Source: an uncultured Exiguobacterium sp. (GTDB taxonomy: Bacteria; Bacillota; Bacilli; Exiguobacteriales; Exiguobacteriaceae). From it: DNA of 64,000 nucleotides. The translations under genes and the position numbers were made by a program. Under the pieces are notes generated by a model. That model was given only the letters and a program-made list of their open reading frames with translations, made no database searches and had not been told where the DNA came from. This document shows positions 28,659-37,710 of the stretch, piece after piece (positions within the stretch are counted from its first letter, which is position 1; the number at the start of each line of letters is the position of its first letter). The stretch covers positions 558,001-622,000 of the forward strand of contig CAJYMC010000007.1 in assembly GCA_913775715.1 (NCBI GenBank). Direction: 5' to 3'.

Positions 28659-28834
28659 ATGAATCTCCTCCAATTGCACAATAATTACACAGTTTTTTCG
28701 AAAGAAATGCTCTTGATGCCACTTTACACGCTAGGCGGCTGAAAAGCTATAGCCTGATAAGTGAAACCGTGGAAACATCTCTCCCGTATGATTAGGTGTT
28801 CGACTTAAGGAAGATAATTCCTGTTTATTAATCG

Positions 28835-29137
28835 TTATTCTTCGCCATTCATCAATCGATCGATATAGCGGACGGATTTAATTGTTTCATTGAAACGCTT
28901 CAAACTCGTCTTCGGCTGAAAGGCTTGGACAGAAATCTGCTTTAGTTGATCCACAGCACTTTCGACCATATTCGGACGTAAGTAAGGACTATCTTGGGCA
29001 TTTGTTTGCCACTGTGCAATCAGTTGATCCGCTCGTTCAACGAATGGTACGACGTCACGATTGAAGTCATATTCGGTTCCGGCACGTCCTTCTTGATAAA
29101 TACGTTCAATCTCTTGTAATAACGGTTCAATTGTCAT
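28835..29137 (-). CDS. yppE: DUF1798 family protein YppE
   Basis: A 100-aa helical protein matching the DUF1798/YppE family, recognised by [30 protein letters not shown] and the C-terminal [16 protein letters not shown]. Function unknown. In Bacillus yppE lies two genes away from recU and ponA on the opposite side; here it is divergent from recU with an 80-base spacer. The reverse-strand ATG at 29137 is the only plausible start. Confidence 0.8.
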   Translation of the reverse strand: MTIEPLLQEIERIYQEGRAGTEYDFNRDVVPFVERADQLIAQWQTNAQDSPYLRPNMVESAVDQLKQISVQAFQPKTSLKRFNETIKSVRYIDRLMNGEE

Positions 29138-29217
29138 TGGTTTTTAACTACTCCTCTCGGCCGATACGGTACAATCACATATCATGGTACAATAAACGCG
29201 ATAGGAGGGGAATCGTT

Positions 29218-29838
29218 TTGAATTACCCGAATGGGAAAAAATTTCAAAAGCCACTCGAGTCGCATGGGAGCCGAATCAAGAAGGCACGATCAACGGATTC
29301 GACCTTTTCCAACCGAGGAATGACGCTTGAAAAATTATTGAATGAAAGTAATACGTTTTACCTGACTCATAATCGGGCAATCATTCACAAGAAACCCACT
29401 CCGTTACAAATCGTCCAGGTCGATTATCCAAAACGATCAGCTGCTGTCGTCAAGGAAGCCTATTTTAAGCAACCGTCGACGACGGACTATAACGGTGTCT
29501 ACCGTGGAAAATATATTGATTTCGAGGCAAAGGAGACGACGAATAAAACCTCCTTCCCGATAAAAAATTTTCACCCCCATCAAATCGCACACATGCGTCA
29601 ATGTGTCGAACATGGAGGAATTTGTTTTGTCATCATTCGATTCAGTCTGTATAATGTGCAATATGTGCTTTCAGTCGAGCACGTGTTCCCCTGGTGGGAT
29701 CAGTTAGAGAGCGGACGGAAATCGATTCCGTTGACAACCATCGAACGAGATGGCATTAAAGTCGAGACAGGAGCGTATCCTGCCATCGATTATTTAAAGG
29801 CAGTGGACGAACTATATTTCAATTCAGACACTTTTTAA
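29218..29838 (+). CDS. recU: Holliday junction resolvase RecU
   Basis: A 206-aa nuclease that cuts Holliday junctions during recombination and chromosome segregation; in Bacillus it also binds RecA. The catalytic region [20 protein letters not shown] with its acidic residues and lysine is present, as are [14 protein letters not shown] and the stalk-region [11 protein letters not shown]. The TTG at 29218 has AGGAGGGG at 29203-29210; the frame stays open upstream without a site. Its last codons include a tandem duplication. It precedes ponA as in Bacillus. Confidence 0.93.
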   Translation: MNYPNGKKFQKPLESHGSRIKKARSTDSTFSNRGMTLEKLLNESNTFYLTHNRAIIHKKPTPLQIVQVDYPKRSAAVVKEAYFKQPSTTDYNGVYRGKYIDFEAKETTNKTSFPIKNFHPHQIAHMRQCVEHGGICFVIIRFSLYNVQYVLSVEHVFPWWDQLESGRKSIPLTTIERDGIKVETGAYPAIDYLKAVDELYFNSDTF

Positions 29839-29852
29839 TTCAGACACTTTTT
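29821..29852 (+). repeat. 16-bp perfect tandem duplication across the recU stop codon
   Basis: AATTCAGACACTTTTT at 29821-29836 is repeated exactly at 29837-29852. The recU protein ends N-S-D-T-F with TAA in the first copy; without the duplication it would end N-S-D-T-F with TGA, so the peptide is unchanged. A recent slippage or replication event is likely. Confidence 0.9.
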
Positions 29853-29874
29853 GATTGAAGGAGAAGGATAACAT

Positions 29875-32541
29875 ATGGAAAGAAGTCGTGTCGCACGTCG
29901 TGAAGAGACGAAGTCATCTGAGAAAAAGATAAAACGGACGAAACGTCCCCAAAAGAAAAAATCAGGTGGAGGTTCCGGTGGGAAAGGTCCACTTTGGAAA
30001 AAGTTATTATTGATTGCTACCGGTCTATTCATCTTAATGATGCTGATTGGAGGCGGTTTTGCAGCATATGCCGTAGCTACTGCTCCAGAGCTAGATGAAG
30101 CGGAGTTACGTGATGCGTTGCCACTAAAAATTTATGCGAGTAATAAAAAAGAAATCACGAAAGGTGGAACGAGCCGAGAGTATGTGTCCATCGATGAAGT
30201 GCCAGAGGTCGTCAAGGATGCATTCATCTCGATCGAGGACCGTCGCTTCTATCAGCATAACGGGATTGATTTCCGTCGTCTTGGCGGAGCCATCATTGCA
30301 AACGTCACCGATGGATTTGGATCAGAAGGTGCTTCGACGATTACGCAACAGGTCGTCAAACAATCATTCCTCAGCTTTGATAAAACGATCACGCGGAAAG
30401 TCCAAGAACAATGGCTTGCGATTCGGTTAGAGCAGGACTATACGAAAGATCAAATTTTAGAAATGTATTTGAACAAAAACTATTACGGTCAAAATTCATT
30501 CGGTATCCAAACCGCTTCAAAAGCATACTTCAATAAGCCTGTAAATAAATTGAATTATGCGGAAGCCGCGATGCTCGCAGGACTTCCTCAACGTCCGACA
30601 GCCTATGATCCAATCAAAGGGGATCCGAAGCTGACAAAATGGCGTCAAACACAAGTACTCAATGCGATGCAGACGACGGGGGTCATTACAAAAGCGCAAC
30701 GTGACAAAGCAGTCAAGCAACCAATTTCAAAATTGATCAATCCAGCGCCGAAGTCAACGAAGGATGAGTCATATGACAGCGTCATCTTCGATATGGTATC
30801 AAAAGAATTGGAAGATGATTTTGGTCTAGAAGGAAAAGATATTTATGGTCAAGGGTTAAAGATTTATACATCAATCGATAAACCTATGCATGACTATATG
30901 AACGAAGCCATCAAAAAAGACCAAATCGTTCAATTACCAGAGTATGCCGAAACAGCTGCTACGGCGGTCAACACACAAACGGGAGAAATTCTCGCAGTCG
31001 TCGATGGTAAAAATCCAGGTAAAGGAACAGCGCGACGTAATTACGCGAATGAACCTCATCAACCGGGTTCATCAGCTAAACCATTCTTCGCGTACGGTCC
31101 AGCCATCGAAAACGATAAGTGGTCGACAGCAAAACAATTAACGGATAAACCAACCGAAGTGAATGGTAAGAACATCGGAAACTATTACGATGGGTATCGC
31201 GGCACGAATACGATACGCCATTGGTTAAAAATTTCAGCGAATACACCAGCTATTCAGACGTTCCAAGAAATTGGTGGTGACCCAGTTCAAGCATTCGCTG
31301 AAAAATCAGGTTTGAAATTAGAAGATGATGAGTCGATTTCACCAGCTTATGCGATTGGTGGGATGAAGCATGGGTTCAATACGACTCAAATGGCTGGAGC
31401 TTATGCGACACTCGGAAACGGTGGCGATTATATCAAGCCACACCTGATCAAATCGATTGAATACAGTGATGGATCAAAAATCAAATCACCAGTTAAATCG
31501 AAAAAAGCAATGGAGGACTATACGGCGTATATGTTGACAGATATGCTGCGTGATGTCTTGAAACCAGGCGGTACGTTCCCAAGCGCTGGGTTATCGTTTG
31601 ACGCAGCTGGGAAAACTGGTACGACGAATGCGTATAAAGATGTCTGGTTTGCTGGATACACATCAGATGTTTCAATCAGTGTATGGACAGGAACTACGAA
31701 ATCCGGCAATAACAATGGTGCAGGGCTCAGTGGTCCATATAATAGTACGATGGCGCAACAAATCTGGAAAGATTTCATTACAAAAACGCGTGATCGAACA
31801 CCTGCACCATTTAAACAACCTAGTTCCGTTCTGAGTATTGGAAATGAACTGTACGTGAAGGGCACGAAGGAACCTGACGTTGAAAAAAAGACAGTACCCG
31901 CTCCGACTGGTTTACAAGCATCATACGATGAAGACACAAAGAGCGGTGAACTGACATGGAACTATAATGATGCTGCGCTTCGTGCTAATGGATATGACGA
32001 TGTCTCGTTTGAAGTGACAATGACGGATGCTGATGGTAAATCATCAACAGTCGGAACGAGCACGACAAATCGAATTGCTATCAATGGTTTAAAACCAGGA
32101 CGGTCAACGTTCCAAGTCGTCGCGAAAGCGTCTGGAGAGGAATCAGGTCCGGTCTCGACGACGGTAACGGTTACCGATCCCGAAGCTGATCAACCAACGA
32201 CAGACGAACCAACGACAGACGAACCGACGACAGACGAACCGACGACAGACGAACCGACGACGGATGAACCGACGACGGATGAACCGACGACGGATGAACC
32301 GACGACGGATGAACCGACGACGGACGAGCCGACGACGGATGAACCGACGACGGATGAACCGACGACGGATGAACCGACGACGGACGAACCAGCAACGGAC
32401 GAGCCATCAACGAATGAACCTGCTTCTAATGATGGAGCAAACACTCAAAGCAACTCAAATGCTCCAGCGCAACGAAACAATTCGAATGATAATGGAAATA
32501 GTGGTCGTGGCAACGACGCTACGAATTCTACAACACCATAA
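29875..32541 (+). CDS. ponA: Class A penicillin-binding protein (PBP1A/PonA) with pentapeptide-repeat tail
   Basis: An 888-aa bifunctional peptidoglycan synthase. A basic cytosolic tail is followed by a membrane helix (about residues 43-68), the GT51 glycosyltransferase domain with E121 in SIEDRRFYQHNG plus EGASTITQQ, and the transpeptidase domain with SxxK at S399-K402, SxN at S454-N456 and KTGT at 580-583. A fibronectin type III-like domain spans about 678-772. Residues 775-849 are 13 TTDEP units then ATDEP and STNEP, and an N/S/G-rich end follows. AGGAGA precedes the ATG. Similar D/T/P-rich tails occur in Bacillus PBP1 but vary. Confidence 0.95.
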   Translation: MERSRVARREETKSSEKKIKRTKRPQKKKSGGGSGGKGPLWKKLLLIATGLFILMMLIGGGFAAYAVATAPELDEAELRDALPLKIYASNKKEITKGGTSREYVSIDEVPEVVKDAFISIEDRRFYQHNGIDFRRLGGAIIANVTDGFGSEGASTITQQVVKQSFLSFDKTITRKVQEQWLAIRLEQDYTKDQILEMYLNKNYYGQNSFGIQTASKAYFNKPVNKLNYAEAAMLAGLPQRPTAYDPIKGDPKLTKWRQTQVLNAMQTTGVITKAQRDKAVKQPISKLINPAPKSTKDESYDSVIFDMVSKELEDDFGLEGKDIYGQGLKIYTSIDKPMHDYMNEAIKKDQIVQLPEYAETAATAVNTQTGEILAVVDGKNPGKGTARRNYANEPHQPGSSAKPFFAYGPAIENDKWSTAKQLTDKPTEVNGKNIGNYYDGYRGTNTIRHWLKISANTPAIQTFQEIGGDPVQAFAEKSGLKLEDDESISPAYAIGGMKHGFNTTQMAGAYATLGNGGDYIKPHLIKSIEYSDGSKIKSPVKSKKAMEDYTAYMLTDMLRDVLKPGGTFPSAGLSFDAAGKTGTTNAYKDVWFAGYTSDVSISVWTGTTKSGNNNGAGLSGPYNSTMAQQIWKDFITKTRDRTPAPFKQPSSVLSIGNELYVKGTKEPDVEKKTVPAPTGLQASYDEDTKSGELTWNYNDAALRANGYDDVSFEVTMTDADGKSSTVGTSTTNRIAINGLKPGRSTFQVVAKASGEESGPVSTTVTVTDPEADQPTTDEPTTDEPTTDEPTTDEPTTDEPTTDEPTTDEPTTDEPTTDEPTTDEPTTDEPTTDEPTTDEPATDEPSTNEPASNDGANTQSNSNAPAQRNNSNDNGNSGRGNDATNSTTP
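32197..32421 (+). repeat. 15-bp tandem repeats encoding TTDEP in ponA
   Basis: Fifteen in-frame units of 15 bases: 13 encode TTDEP and the last two ATDEP and STNEP. Units differ only at silent sites (ACGACAGAC in the first four, ACGACGGAT or ACGACGGAC later), so the array probably grew by recent unit duplication and length may vary between strains. Confidence 0.95.
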
Positions 32542-32561
32542 GTACGACTTGTAAAGAAAGA

Positions 32562-32608
32562 CAAGATCAAAGACGAGTAGATCGTTCTTTGGTCTTGCTT
32601 CTTTTTTT
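32562..32608 (+). terminator. Terminator of ponA
   Basis: A stem of about 12 bp (32562-32573 with 32586-32597) followed by CTTCTTTTTTT. A TATAAT at 32610-32615 directly after it may be the -10 of the mrfA promoter, with no clear -35. Confidence 0.8.
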
Positions 32609-32638
32609 GTATAATGAAAGGTGGAAGGAAGTGAAGGC

Positions 32639-34903
32639 ATGCAAGCGAAACAAACGCTCGTTGCATTTCTTGAAGAATTAAAACAAGACCGTTCATTTAT
32701 GGAGCGGATTACGTATATGAAAACGATGGAAGCGACAGCTGGACGCTATGTCGATTTTCCAGAACGATTGCCGGAACGCTTGCGCCAAGCTCTTCGGACA
32801 CGTGGGATTACGCAATTATACCGTCACCAAGGGTTAGCATTTGAACATGTGCAGGCGGGAGAATCGACGGTCATCGTCACACCGACCGCCTCGGGAAAGA
32901 CCTATTGTTTTAACTTACCCGTCTTATCACACTTACTTGAGCATCCAAACGCACGCGCGTTGTATCTCTACCCGACAAAAGCCCTCGCACAGGATCAAAA
33001 TAGTGAGTTACTTGAATTGATCGATCAATTAGAGGCACCAATCCGATGTTTTACCTATGACGGAGATACGTCACCGACGATTCGGACAAAGGTACGAAAA
33101 GCCGGAAATATCGTCATTACGAATCCAGATATGCTACATTCCGGCATCCTACCACACCATACGAAATGGATTGAACTGTTCGAGAACTTAAAATACATCG
33201 TCATCGATGAATTACACACCTATCGTGGTGTGTTTGGTAGCCATGTCGCCAATGTCATTCGTCGTCTACGACGGATTTGTCGGTATTATGGCAGTGATCC
33301 CGTCTTCATCATGACGAGTGCGACAATTGCCAATCCAAAGGAACTAGCCGAAAGATTAACGGAGAAAACAGTTGGTTTGATTGATGACAATGGTGCTCCA
33401 ACAGGACGTAAACATTTTCTTGTCTATCAACCGCCGATTGTCAACGCACAACTCGGGATACGACGTTCTGCGACGCTTGAGACGAAGCAACTGGCGATGC
33501 GCTTTATCAAGAAGAAGTTCCAAACAATTGTCTTTGCACGGTCGCGTGTCCGTGTCGAAGTCTTATTGACATATCTAAGGAGTATCTATCCGCATGAGCT
33601 TGGTCCTAGATCCATCGAGGGGTACCGGGGTGGTTATCTACCAAGTGAACGCCGGGATATCGAACGACGGTTACGTCAAGGAGAAATCACCGGTATCGTC
33701 TCTACGAATGCTCTTGAACTTGGTGTCGATATCGGTCAACTGCAAGTCTGTATCATGAATGGCTATCCGGGAACGATTGCTTCGCTCTGGCAACAAGCGG
33801 GGCGCGCAGGGCGCCGTCAAGATGATGCTCTAATCATTCTCGTCGCCTCATCCGGTATGCTCGATCAATATGTCGCAGAACGACCAGAGTTGTTCTTGAA
33901 TCAATCCCCGGAAGCAGCACGACTCGATCCGGATAATCTAATCATTGCCGTCGATCATGTCAAATGTGCGGCGTTTGAATTGCCTTTTGCGAAAGGCGAA
34001 TCATTTGGAACGCTCGAGACGGAAGATATCCTCGAGTACTTAGTCGAAGAGCGTGTCCTGCACGAACGTGGCGATCGGTTTTATTGGATGAACGATGCGT
34101 TTCCGGCTCATGGGATATCGCTTCGGTCGAGTGATCAAGAGAATGTCATCATCGTCGATCAGACCGAGGTACCGAATCGAGTCATCGGTGAAATGGATAC
34201 CTTTAGTGCGATGACGTTGTTACATGACGAGGCCATCTATCTGCACGGAGCCGATCAATACCAGGTTGAGCATTTGGATTTTGAGGAGAAAAAAGCGTTC
34301 GTCCGTGCCGTGGACGTTGATTATTATACGGATGCTAATTTTTCAGTCGACCTTTCCGTGCTCGAAGAAGATGAGCAGTATACAGAGGGAGAATATAGTG
34401 TTGCACGAGGCGATGTCAGCGTCCGGGGAATGGCAACGATGTTTAAGAAGATTAAGTTCGGTACGCATGAGAACATCGGGTCTGGTCCGATTCACTTACC
34501 GGAACGAGAAATTCATACGACAGGTGTCTGGTTCACTTTACCCGATCACGCACGCTCGTCAACGGAGCTTGAACAAGTTTTAGAAGGGGTCGCGAATAGT
34601 CTCAGACGTGTCGCTCCGCTTTATTTGATGTGTGATGCCAGTGATGTCTTCGTCGTTCCTCAAGTCAAGGCGACACACACACAACAGCCAACTGTTTATC
34701 TGTATGATCGTTATCCCGGAGGCGTTGGTCTCGCGGAGTCTATTTATAAACAACGCGGTGTCATGTTGCGCGCCGCCCGTGATTCGATCGTTACATGCCC
34801 TTGTCAGGACGGTTGTCCTGCTTGTATCGGCATGGTCGGCGTAGCAGACGAGAAAGAACGAACGATTCAGTTGTTAGCAGAAATGGAGAACGAACTATCA
34901 TGA
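32639..34903 (+). CDS. mrfA: DEAD/DEAH helicase MrfA (YprA)
   Basis: A 754-aa SF2 helicase of the YprA/MrfA family, which in Bacillus subtilis acts with MrfB in repair of mitomycin C damage independently of UvrABC. The N-terminal RecA lobe has TPTASGKTYCFNLP (Walker A) and DELHTYRGVFG (motif II); the second lobe has STNALELGVDIG and QQAGRAGRR. The C-terminal DUF1998/zinc domain carries CPCQDGCPAC, a four-cysteine metal site. I start at the ATG at 32639, after GGAAGGAAG. Its stop overlaps the mrfB start as ATGA. Confidence 0.92.
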   Translation: MQAKQTLVAFLEELKQDRSFMERITYMKTMEATAGRYVDFPERLPERLRQALRTRGITQLYRHQGLAFEHVQAGESTVIVTPTASGKTYCFNLPVLSHLLEHPNARALYLYPTKALAQDQNSELLELIDQLEAPIRCFTYDGDTSPTIRTKVRKAGNIVITNPDMLHSGILPHHTKWIELFENLKYIVIDELHTYRGVFGSHVANVIRRLRRICRYYGSDPVFIMTSATIANPKELAERLTEKTVGLIDDNGAPTGRKHFLVYQPPIVNAQLGIRRSATLETKQLAMRFIKKKFQTIVFARSRVRVEVLLTYLRSIYPHELGPRSIEGYRGGYLPSERRDIERRLRQGEITGIVSTNALELGVDIGQLQVCIMNGYPGTIASLWQQAGRAGRRQDDALIILVASSGMLDQYVAERPELFLNQSPEAARLDPDNLIIAVDHVKCAAFELPFAKGESFGTLETEDILEYLVEERVLHERGDRFYWMNDAFPAHGISLRSSDQENVIIVDQTEVPNRVIGEMDTFSAMTLLHDEAIYLHGADQYQVEHLDFEEKKAFVRAVDVDYYTDANFSVDLSVLEEDEQYTEGEYSVARGDVSVRGMATMFKKIKFGTHENIGSGPIHLPEREIHTTGVWFTLPDHARSSTELEQVLEGVANSLRRVAPLYLMCDASDVFVVPQVKATHTQQPTVYLYDRYPGGVGLAESIYKQRGVMLRAARDSIVTCPCQDGCPACIGMVGVADEKERTIQLLAEMENELS

Positions 34904-36105
34904 AAAATCGTCTTAGACGCATGCTGAAATCTACATCAGACGTCTCAACGGAGAATCAAGTGTCTCCCGCTCCTGAAGTGGAGACGCTGAAGACACCAAT
35001 CGGATGGACTGACGAACAGCAAGCCTGGATTGATCGAGGGGCCGATATCTTGACGTTCGAAGAAGAATGGATCGTCAGGATCGACAAACGATATGCATTA
35101 ACAGACCGGCATGGAGACCGAAGTTTTGCCGAAGTGTATGAGTCCTTACAGCTTCCTCATCCACCGCTTGCACTAGATGTGCCACTTGAGCAAGTCATCT
35201 TCTTTGATACAGAGACGACAGGATTAAGAGGAACCGGAACGACTATCTTTTTACTCGGGTTCGCGCGCTTTGAGCAGGGCGGATTGCTGATGCGACAATA
35301 TTTCTTACCGCATCCGCACTTTGAAGCTGCTTTTTACCATCACTTCCTGCATGATATCGGAGATGATGTCCGCTTTGTGACCTATAACGGGAAAAGCTTT
35401 GATTGGCCGCAAATCAGGACACGTCATGTCTTCGTTCGGGAACGTGTTCCTCGTTTGCCGAAAGTCGGTCATCTCGATTTACTTCATGTTGCGCGACGGA
35501 TCTTTAAAGGAATGTATGATTCCTATCGATTGACAGCGATGGAAGAGCGTATCGGATTTGAACGGGAAGGGGATTTACCTGGTTTTTTAGCACCGATGCA
35601 TTACTTCCAGTACGTAGAACACCAGCATCCAGATATCATGACGGGAGTCTTGCAACATCATCTGGATGACTGTTTAACGCTTGTCGGACTGTATGATGCG
35701 TGCAACCGCCTCGTCACACACCGAGCGGAGGCTCCTTCTCCGATTCAAGAAAACATCGCGATTTGGCTGGCAGATCTCGGAATTCATGAAGGATCACACG
35801 CTCATTTTCAGCAAGTCAAAGAACTATCAGCAGAAGGATGGTTACGCCAAGGATACTTGCATAAAAAAATGAAGAATCATGAAGAAGCACGAGAATGTTT
35901 TTTAAAGAGTGATAGTTATTTAGGATATATCGAACTTGCGAAGTGGGCAGAGCACATTGCAAAAAATCCTGTGCTTGCTTATGATTATACGGAACGAGCA
36001 CGACAACACGTCGAGCGACATCATTGGTTAATCACTAAAAAAGAACGGATATTAGCTGAACTGGATCATCGAGAACGTCGGTTAAAAAGGAAGTGTGACG
36101 TGTGA
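34900..36105 (+). CDS. mrfB: Exonuclease MrfB (YprB)
   Basis: A 401-aa protein with a DnaQ-like DEDDh exonuclease domain (IFFDTETTGLRGTGTTIFLLGFARF, TYNGKSFDWPQIRTRH, HHLDDCLTLVGLYD) followed by TPR-like helices near the C-terminus (GYLHKKMKNHEEARECF). In Bacillus MrfB is the metal-dependent exonuclease partner of MrfA. The ATG overlaps the mrfA stop, so the pair is translated together. The gene continues by a 4-base overlap into ypsA. Confidence 0.9.
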   Translation: MKNRLRRMLKSTSDVSTENQVSPAPEVETLKTPIGWTDEQQAWIDRGADILTFEEEWIVRIDKRYALTDRHGDRSFAEVYESLQLPHPPLALDVPLEQVIFFDTETTGLRGTGTTIFLLGFARFEQGGLLMRQYFLPHPHFEAAFYHHFLHDIGDDVRFVTYNGKSFDWPQIRTRHVFVRERVPRLPKVGHLDLLHVARRIFKGMYDSYRLTAMEERIGFEREGDLPGFLAPMHYFQYVEHQHPDIMTGVLQHHLDDCLTLVGLYDACNRLVTHRAEAPSPIQENIAIWLADLGIHEGSHAHFQQVKELSAEGWLRQGYLHKKMKNHEEARECFLKSDSYLGYIELAKWAEHIAKNPVLAYDYTERARQHVERHHWLITKKERILAELDHRERRLKRKCDV

Positions 36106-36662
36106 AAGTAGTCGCCATCACAGGATATAAACCCAATGAACTAGGCATCTTCGATCAAAAACATCCTGGTATCCGGATCTTAAAGGCAGCATATCGAGAG
36201 CGGATGATTCGCTTGATTGAAGATCGTGGAACAGAGTGGTTCATCACGAATGCCTCGCCTGGATGCGAAATCTGGGCATGCGAGGTCGTTCTTGAATTAA
36301 AAGAAGAGTATCCACATATTCGTCTTGGTATCCTCTTGCCATTTTTAGAGCAGGAGGCTCGCTGGAAAGAACCAGTCCAAGCACAGTATCTTTCGATTCT
36401 TGAACAAGCCGACTTTGTCGAAGCAATCAGTCAGAAACCGTACACGGATCCATCACAACTGCGTAATAAAACGGAATTCATGATCCAAAAAAGCCAAGGA
36501 TTGTTGTCGGTTTTTGATGAAGAGCATGGAGGATCAGCGAAATTTTTAGTAGAGCGTGCTAGAATGGAAATGGAACAATCCGATTATCAGTTGTTTTTGA
36601 TTACACAAGATGATTTATCTTGGCTCGAACAAGAATTACAATACAATGATCAGTGGGAGTGA
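36102..36662 (+). CDS. ypsA: SLOG-family DUF1273 protein YpsA
   Basis: A 186-aa Rossmann-like protein of the SLOG superfamily (DUF1273). The conserved [17 protein letters not shown] start, the [17 protein letters not shown] helix and [11 protein letters not shown] are visible. SLOG proteins bind nucleotide-derived ligands; in Bacillus YpsA affects cell division and shape. It begins with a GTG overlapping the mrfB stop, and gpsB begins just after it, a genetic neighbourhood shared with other Firmicutes. Confidence 0.88.
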   Translation: MKVVAITGYKPNELGIFDQKHPGIRILKAAYRERMIRLIEDRGTEWFITNASPGCEIWACEVVLELKEEYPHIRLGILLPFLEQEARWKEPVQAQYLSILEQADFVEAISQKPYTDPSQLRNKTEFMIQKSQGLLSVFDEEHGGSAKFLVERARMEMEQSDYQLFLITQDDLSWLEQELQYNDQWE

Positions 36663-36667
36663 AGAAG

Positions 36668-36982
36668 ATGTATAAGCCATTGTTGACAGCGGACGATATT
36701 TACAAAAAGGAATTTAAGACCGGCCTCCGTGGCTATGTCATCGAGGATGTCGATGGATACTTGGATCAAATCATTAAAGACTATGAAGGATTCGAACGTG
36801 AAATCGAGCGTCTGAAGAAAGAGAATGAGTCATTGAAACAAACACCGACTCAACCGGAAAAACGGGAAGAGCGTCGCGTCGAACAAGCGGAACCACAAGT
36901 ATCGAGTTCATCTAATTATGATATGTTACGCCGTATTTCGAATCTTGAGAAAGCCGTTTTCGGTCGTCCTCATCAAGACTAA
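36668..36982 (+). CDS. gpsB: Cell cycle protein GpsB
   Basis: A 104-aa DivIVA-domain coiled-coil protein that moves PBP1 between the side wall and the septum in Bacillus. The N-terminal [30 protein letters not shown] motif region binds PBP cytoplasmic tails, then a coiled coil, a P/E/R-rich linker and a C-terminal helix ([18 protein letters not shown]). The PonA N-terminal tail here (MERSRVARRE) has the S-R-x-x-R type motif that GpsB recognises. Start at 36668, 6 bases past the frame-open GTG at 36653. No rnpB follows it, unlike in Bacillus. Confidence 0.93.
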   Translation: MYKPLLTADDIYKKEFKTGLRGYVIEDVDGYLDQIIKDYEGFEREIERLKKENESLKQTPTQPEKREERRVEQAEPQVSSSSNYDMLRRISNLEKAVFGRPHQD

Positions 36983-36990
36983 TGAATAAA

Positions 36991-37025
36991 AGACATTTCT
37001 GCCAATCGTCAGAAATGTCTTTTTT
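36991..37025 (+). terminator. Terminator of gpsB
   Basis: An 11-bp stem (36991-37001 with 37010-37020) with a loop of about 8 bases, then TTTTT. Confidence 0.92.
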
Positions 37026-37111
37026 GATTTCCTTCTTTTCGAAAGAATCGTCATCTGAATGAAAATGGTGTTAAGATAACTAATAATACATATTACAAAG
37101 GATGATGAACC

Positions 37112-37666
37112 ATGTTACAAGTCATGACTGCTTCTGTTCCGGCACCACCGCGTCGTCGTTTTTTTGCAAGTAAACAAGTAAGTACGACGACGAGTGAGAC
37201 GGATGCGCTCTGCAATGAGATTCGTCAAGTATGTCGTTTTGATTGGATGTTGTTTGATCGGATTCGTCTTTCTGACACGACTGTCATTCCTTTTGCTTTG
37301 ATTGGTCCTAAAGGATTGTTTCTCGTGTTGCAAAACGAGGCTGTCGTAGAATGGATGACAGAAGAATCTTGTCATGTCATCGATCCTATGCATGGTAGAA
37401 AAATGTTTACACCTCATCCGATTAATCAATCGAAACGCATTGTCCAAATGGTTCGAAAAACGCTAAAAGAGCAAGGAATCGTCTTACCGATTCATGGCAT
37501 CACACTTTTTCCGAATGCACCACAGATGCGGACGGAACGTATTAAATTTCCGATGGGACACAGCTTTAATGATGTCCGGGCGTTCATCGTCTCAAAGAAA
37601 TCCTCTCCTGTTAAAGAGCAAGAACGAAAACAAGTTGCGTTTTATCTCGCGCAGCAGCAGGAATGA
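37112..37666 (+). CDS. NERD-like nuclease-related protein (uncertain)
   Basis: A 184-aa soluble protein. The centre (TVIPFALIGPKGLFLVLQNE) followed by a P...N.S.R.VQ helix segment (HPINQSKRIVQMVRKTL) has the outline of the NERD nuclease-related domain, whose fold resembles AHJR/PD-D/EXK proteins. I cannot see a clear intact catalytic set. It is a single gene, with its own upstream region and a shared bidirectional terminator downstream. The function is not known. An orphan gene of this branch is an alternative. Confidence 0.55.
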   Translation: MLQVMTASVPAPPRRRFFASKQVSTTTSETDALCNEIRQVCRFDWMLFDRIRLSDTTVIPFALIGPKGLFLVLQNEAVVEWMTEESCHVIDPMHGRKMFTPHPINQSKRIVQMVRKTLKEQGIVLPIHGITLFPNAPQMRTERIKFPMGHSFNDVRAFIVSKKSSPVKEQERKQVAFYLAQQQE

Positions 37667-37670
37667 ACAA

Positions 37671-37706
37671 AGGCAGTGAAGCGCTCGCTTCACTGCCTTT
37701 TCGTTC
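37671..37706. terminator. Bidirectional terminator between the NERD-like and small membrane-protein genes
   Basis: AAAGGCAGTGAAGCG and CGCTTCACTGCCTTT flank CT, a stem of about 15 bp with T runs on both sides, between two converging genes. Confidence 0.85.
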
Positions 37707-37710
37707 AAAA

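Noticed and set aside
28679..28679. Upstream GTG as start of the DUF3800 gene
   Set aside because: The strong GGAGGAG site lies after it and fits the TTG at 28658.
32197..32421. Regular repeats that might look like a CRISPR array
   Set aside because: The units are contiguous 15-mers without spacers and are in frame in a penicillin-binding protein gene.
32171..32444. Minus-strand frames through the TTDEP repeats (repeating SSVVG or PSSVH peptides)
   Set aside because: They are the mirror of the tandem repeat and appear in any frame of such an array.
36983..37111. RNase P RNA gene expected after gpsB
   Set aside because: The space holds only a terminator and a short promoter region; none of the conserved RNase P blocks are there.
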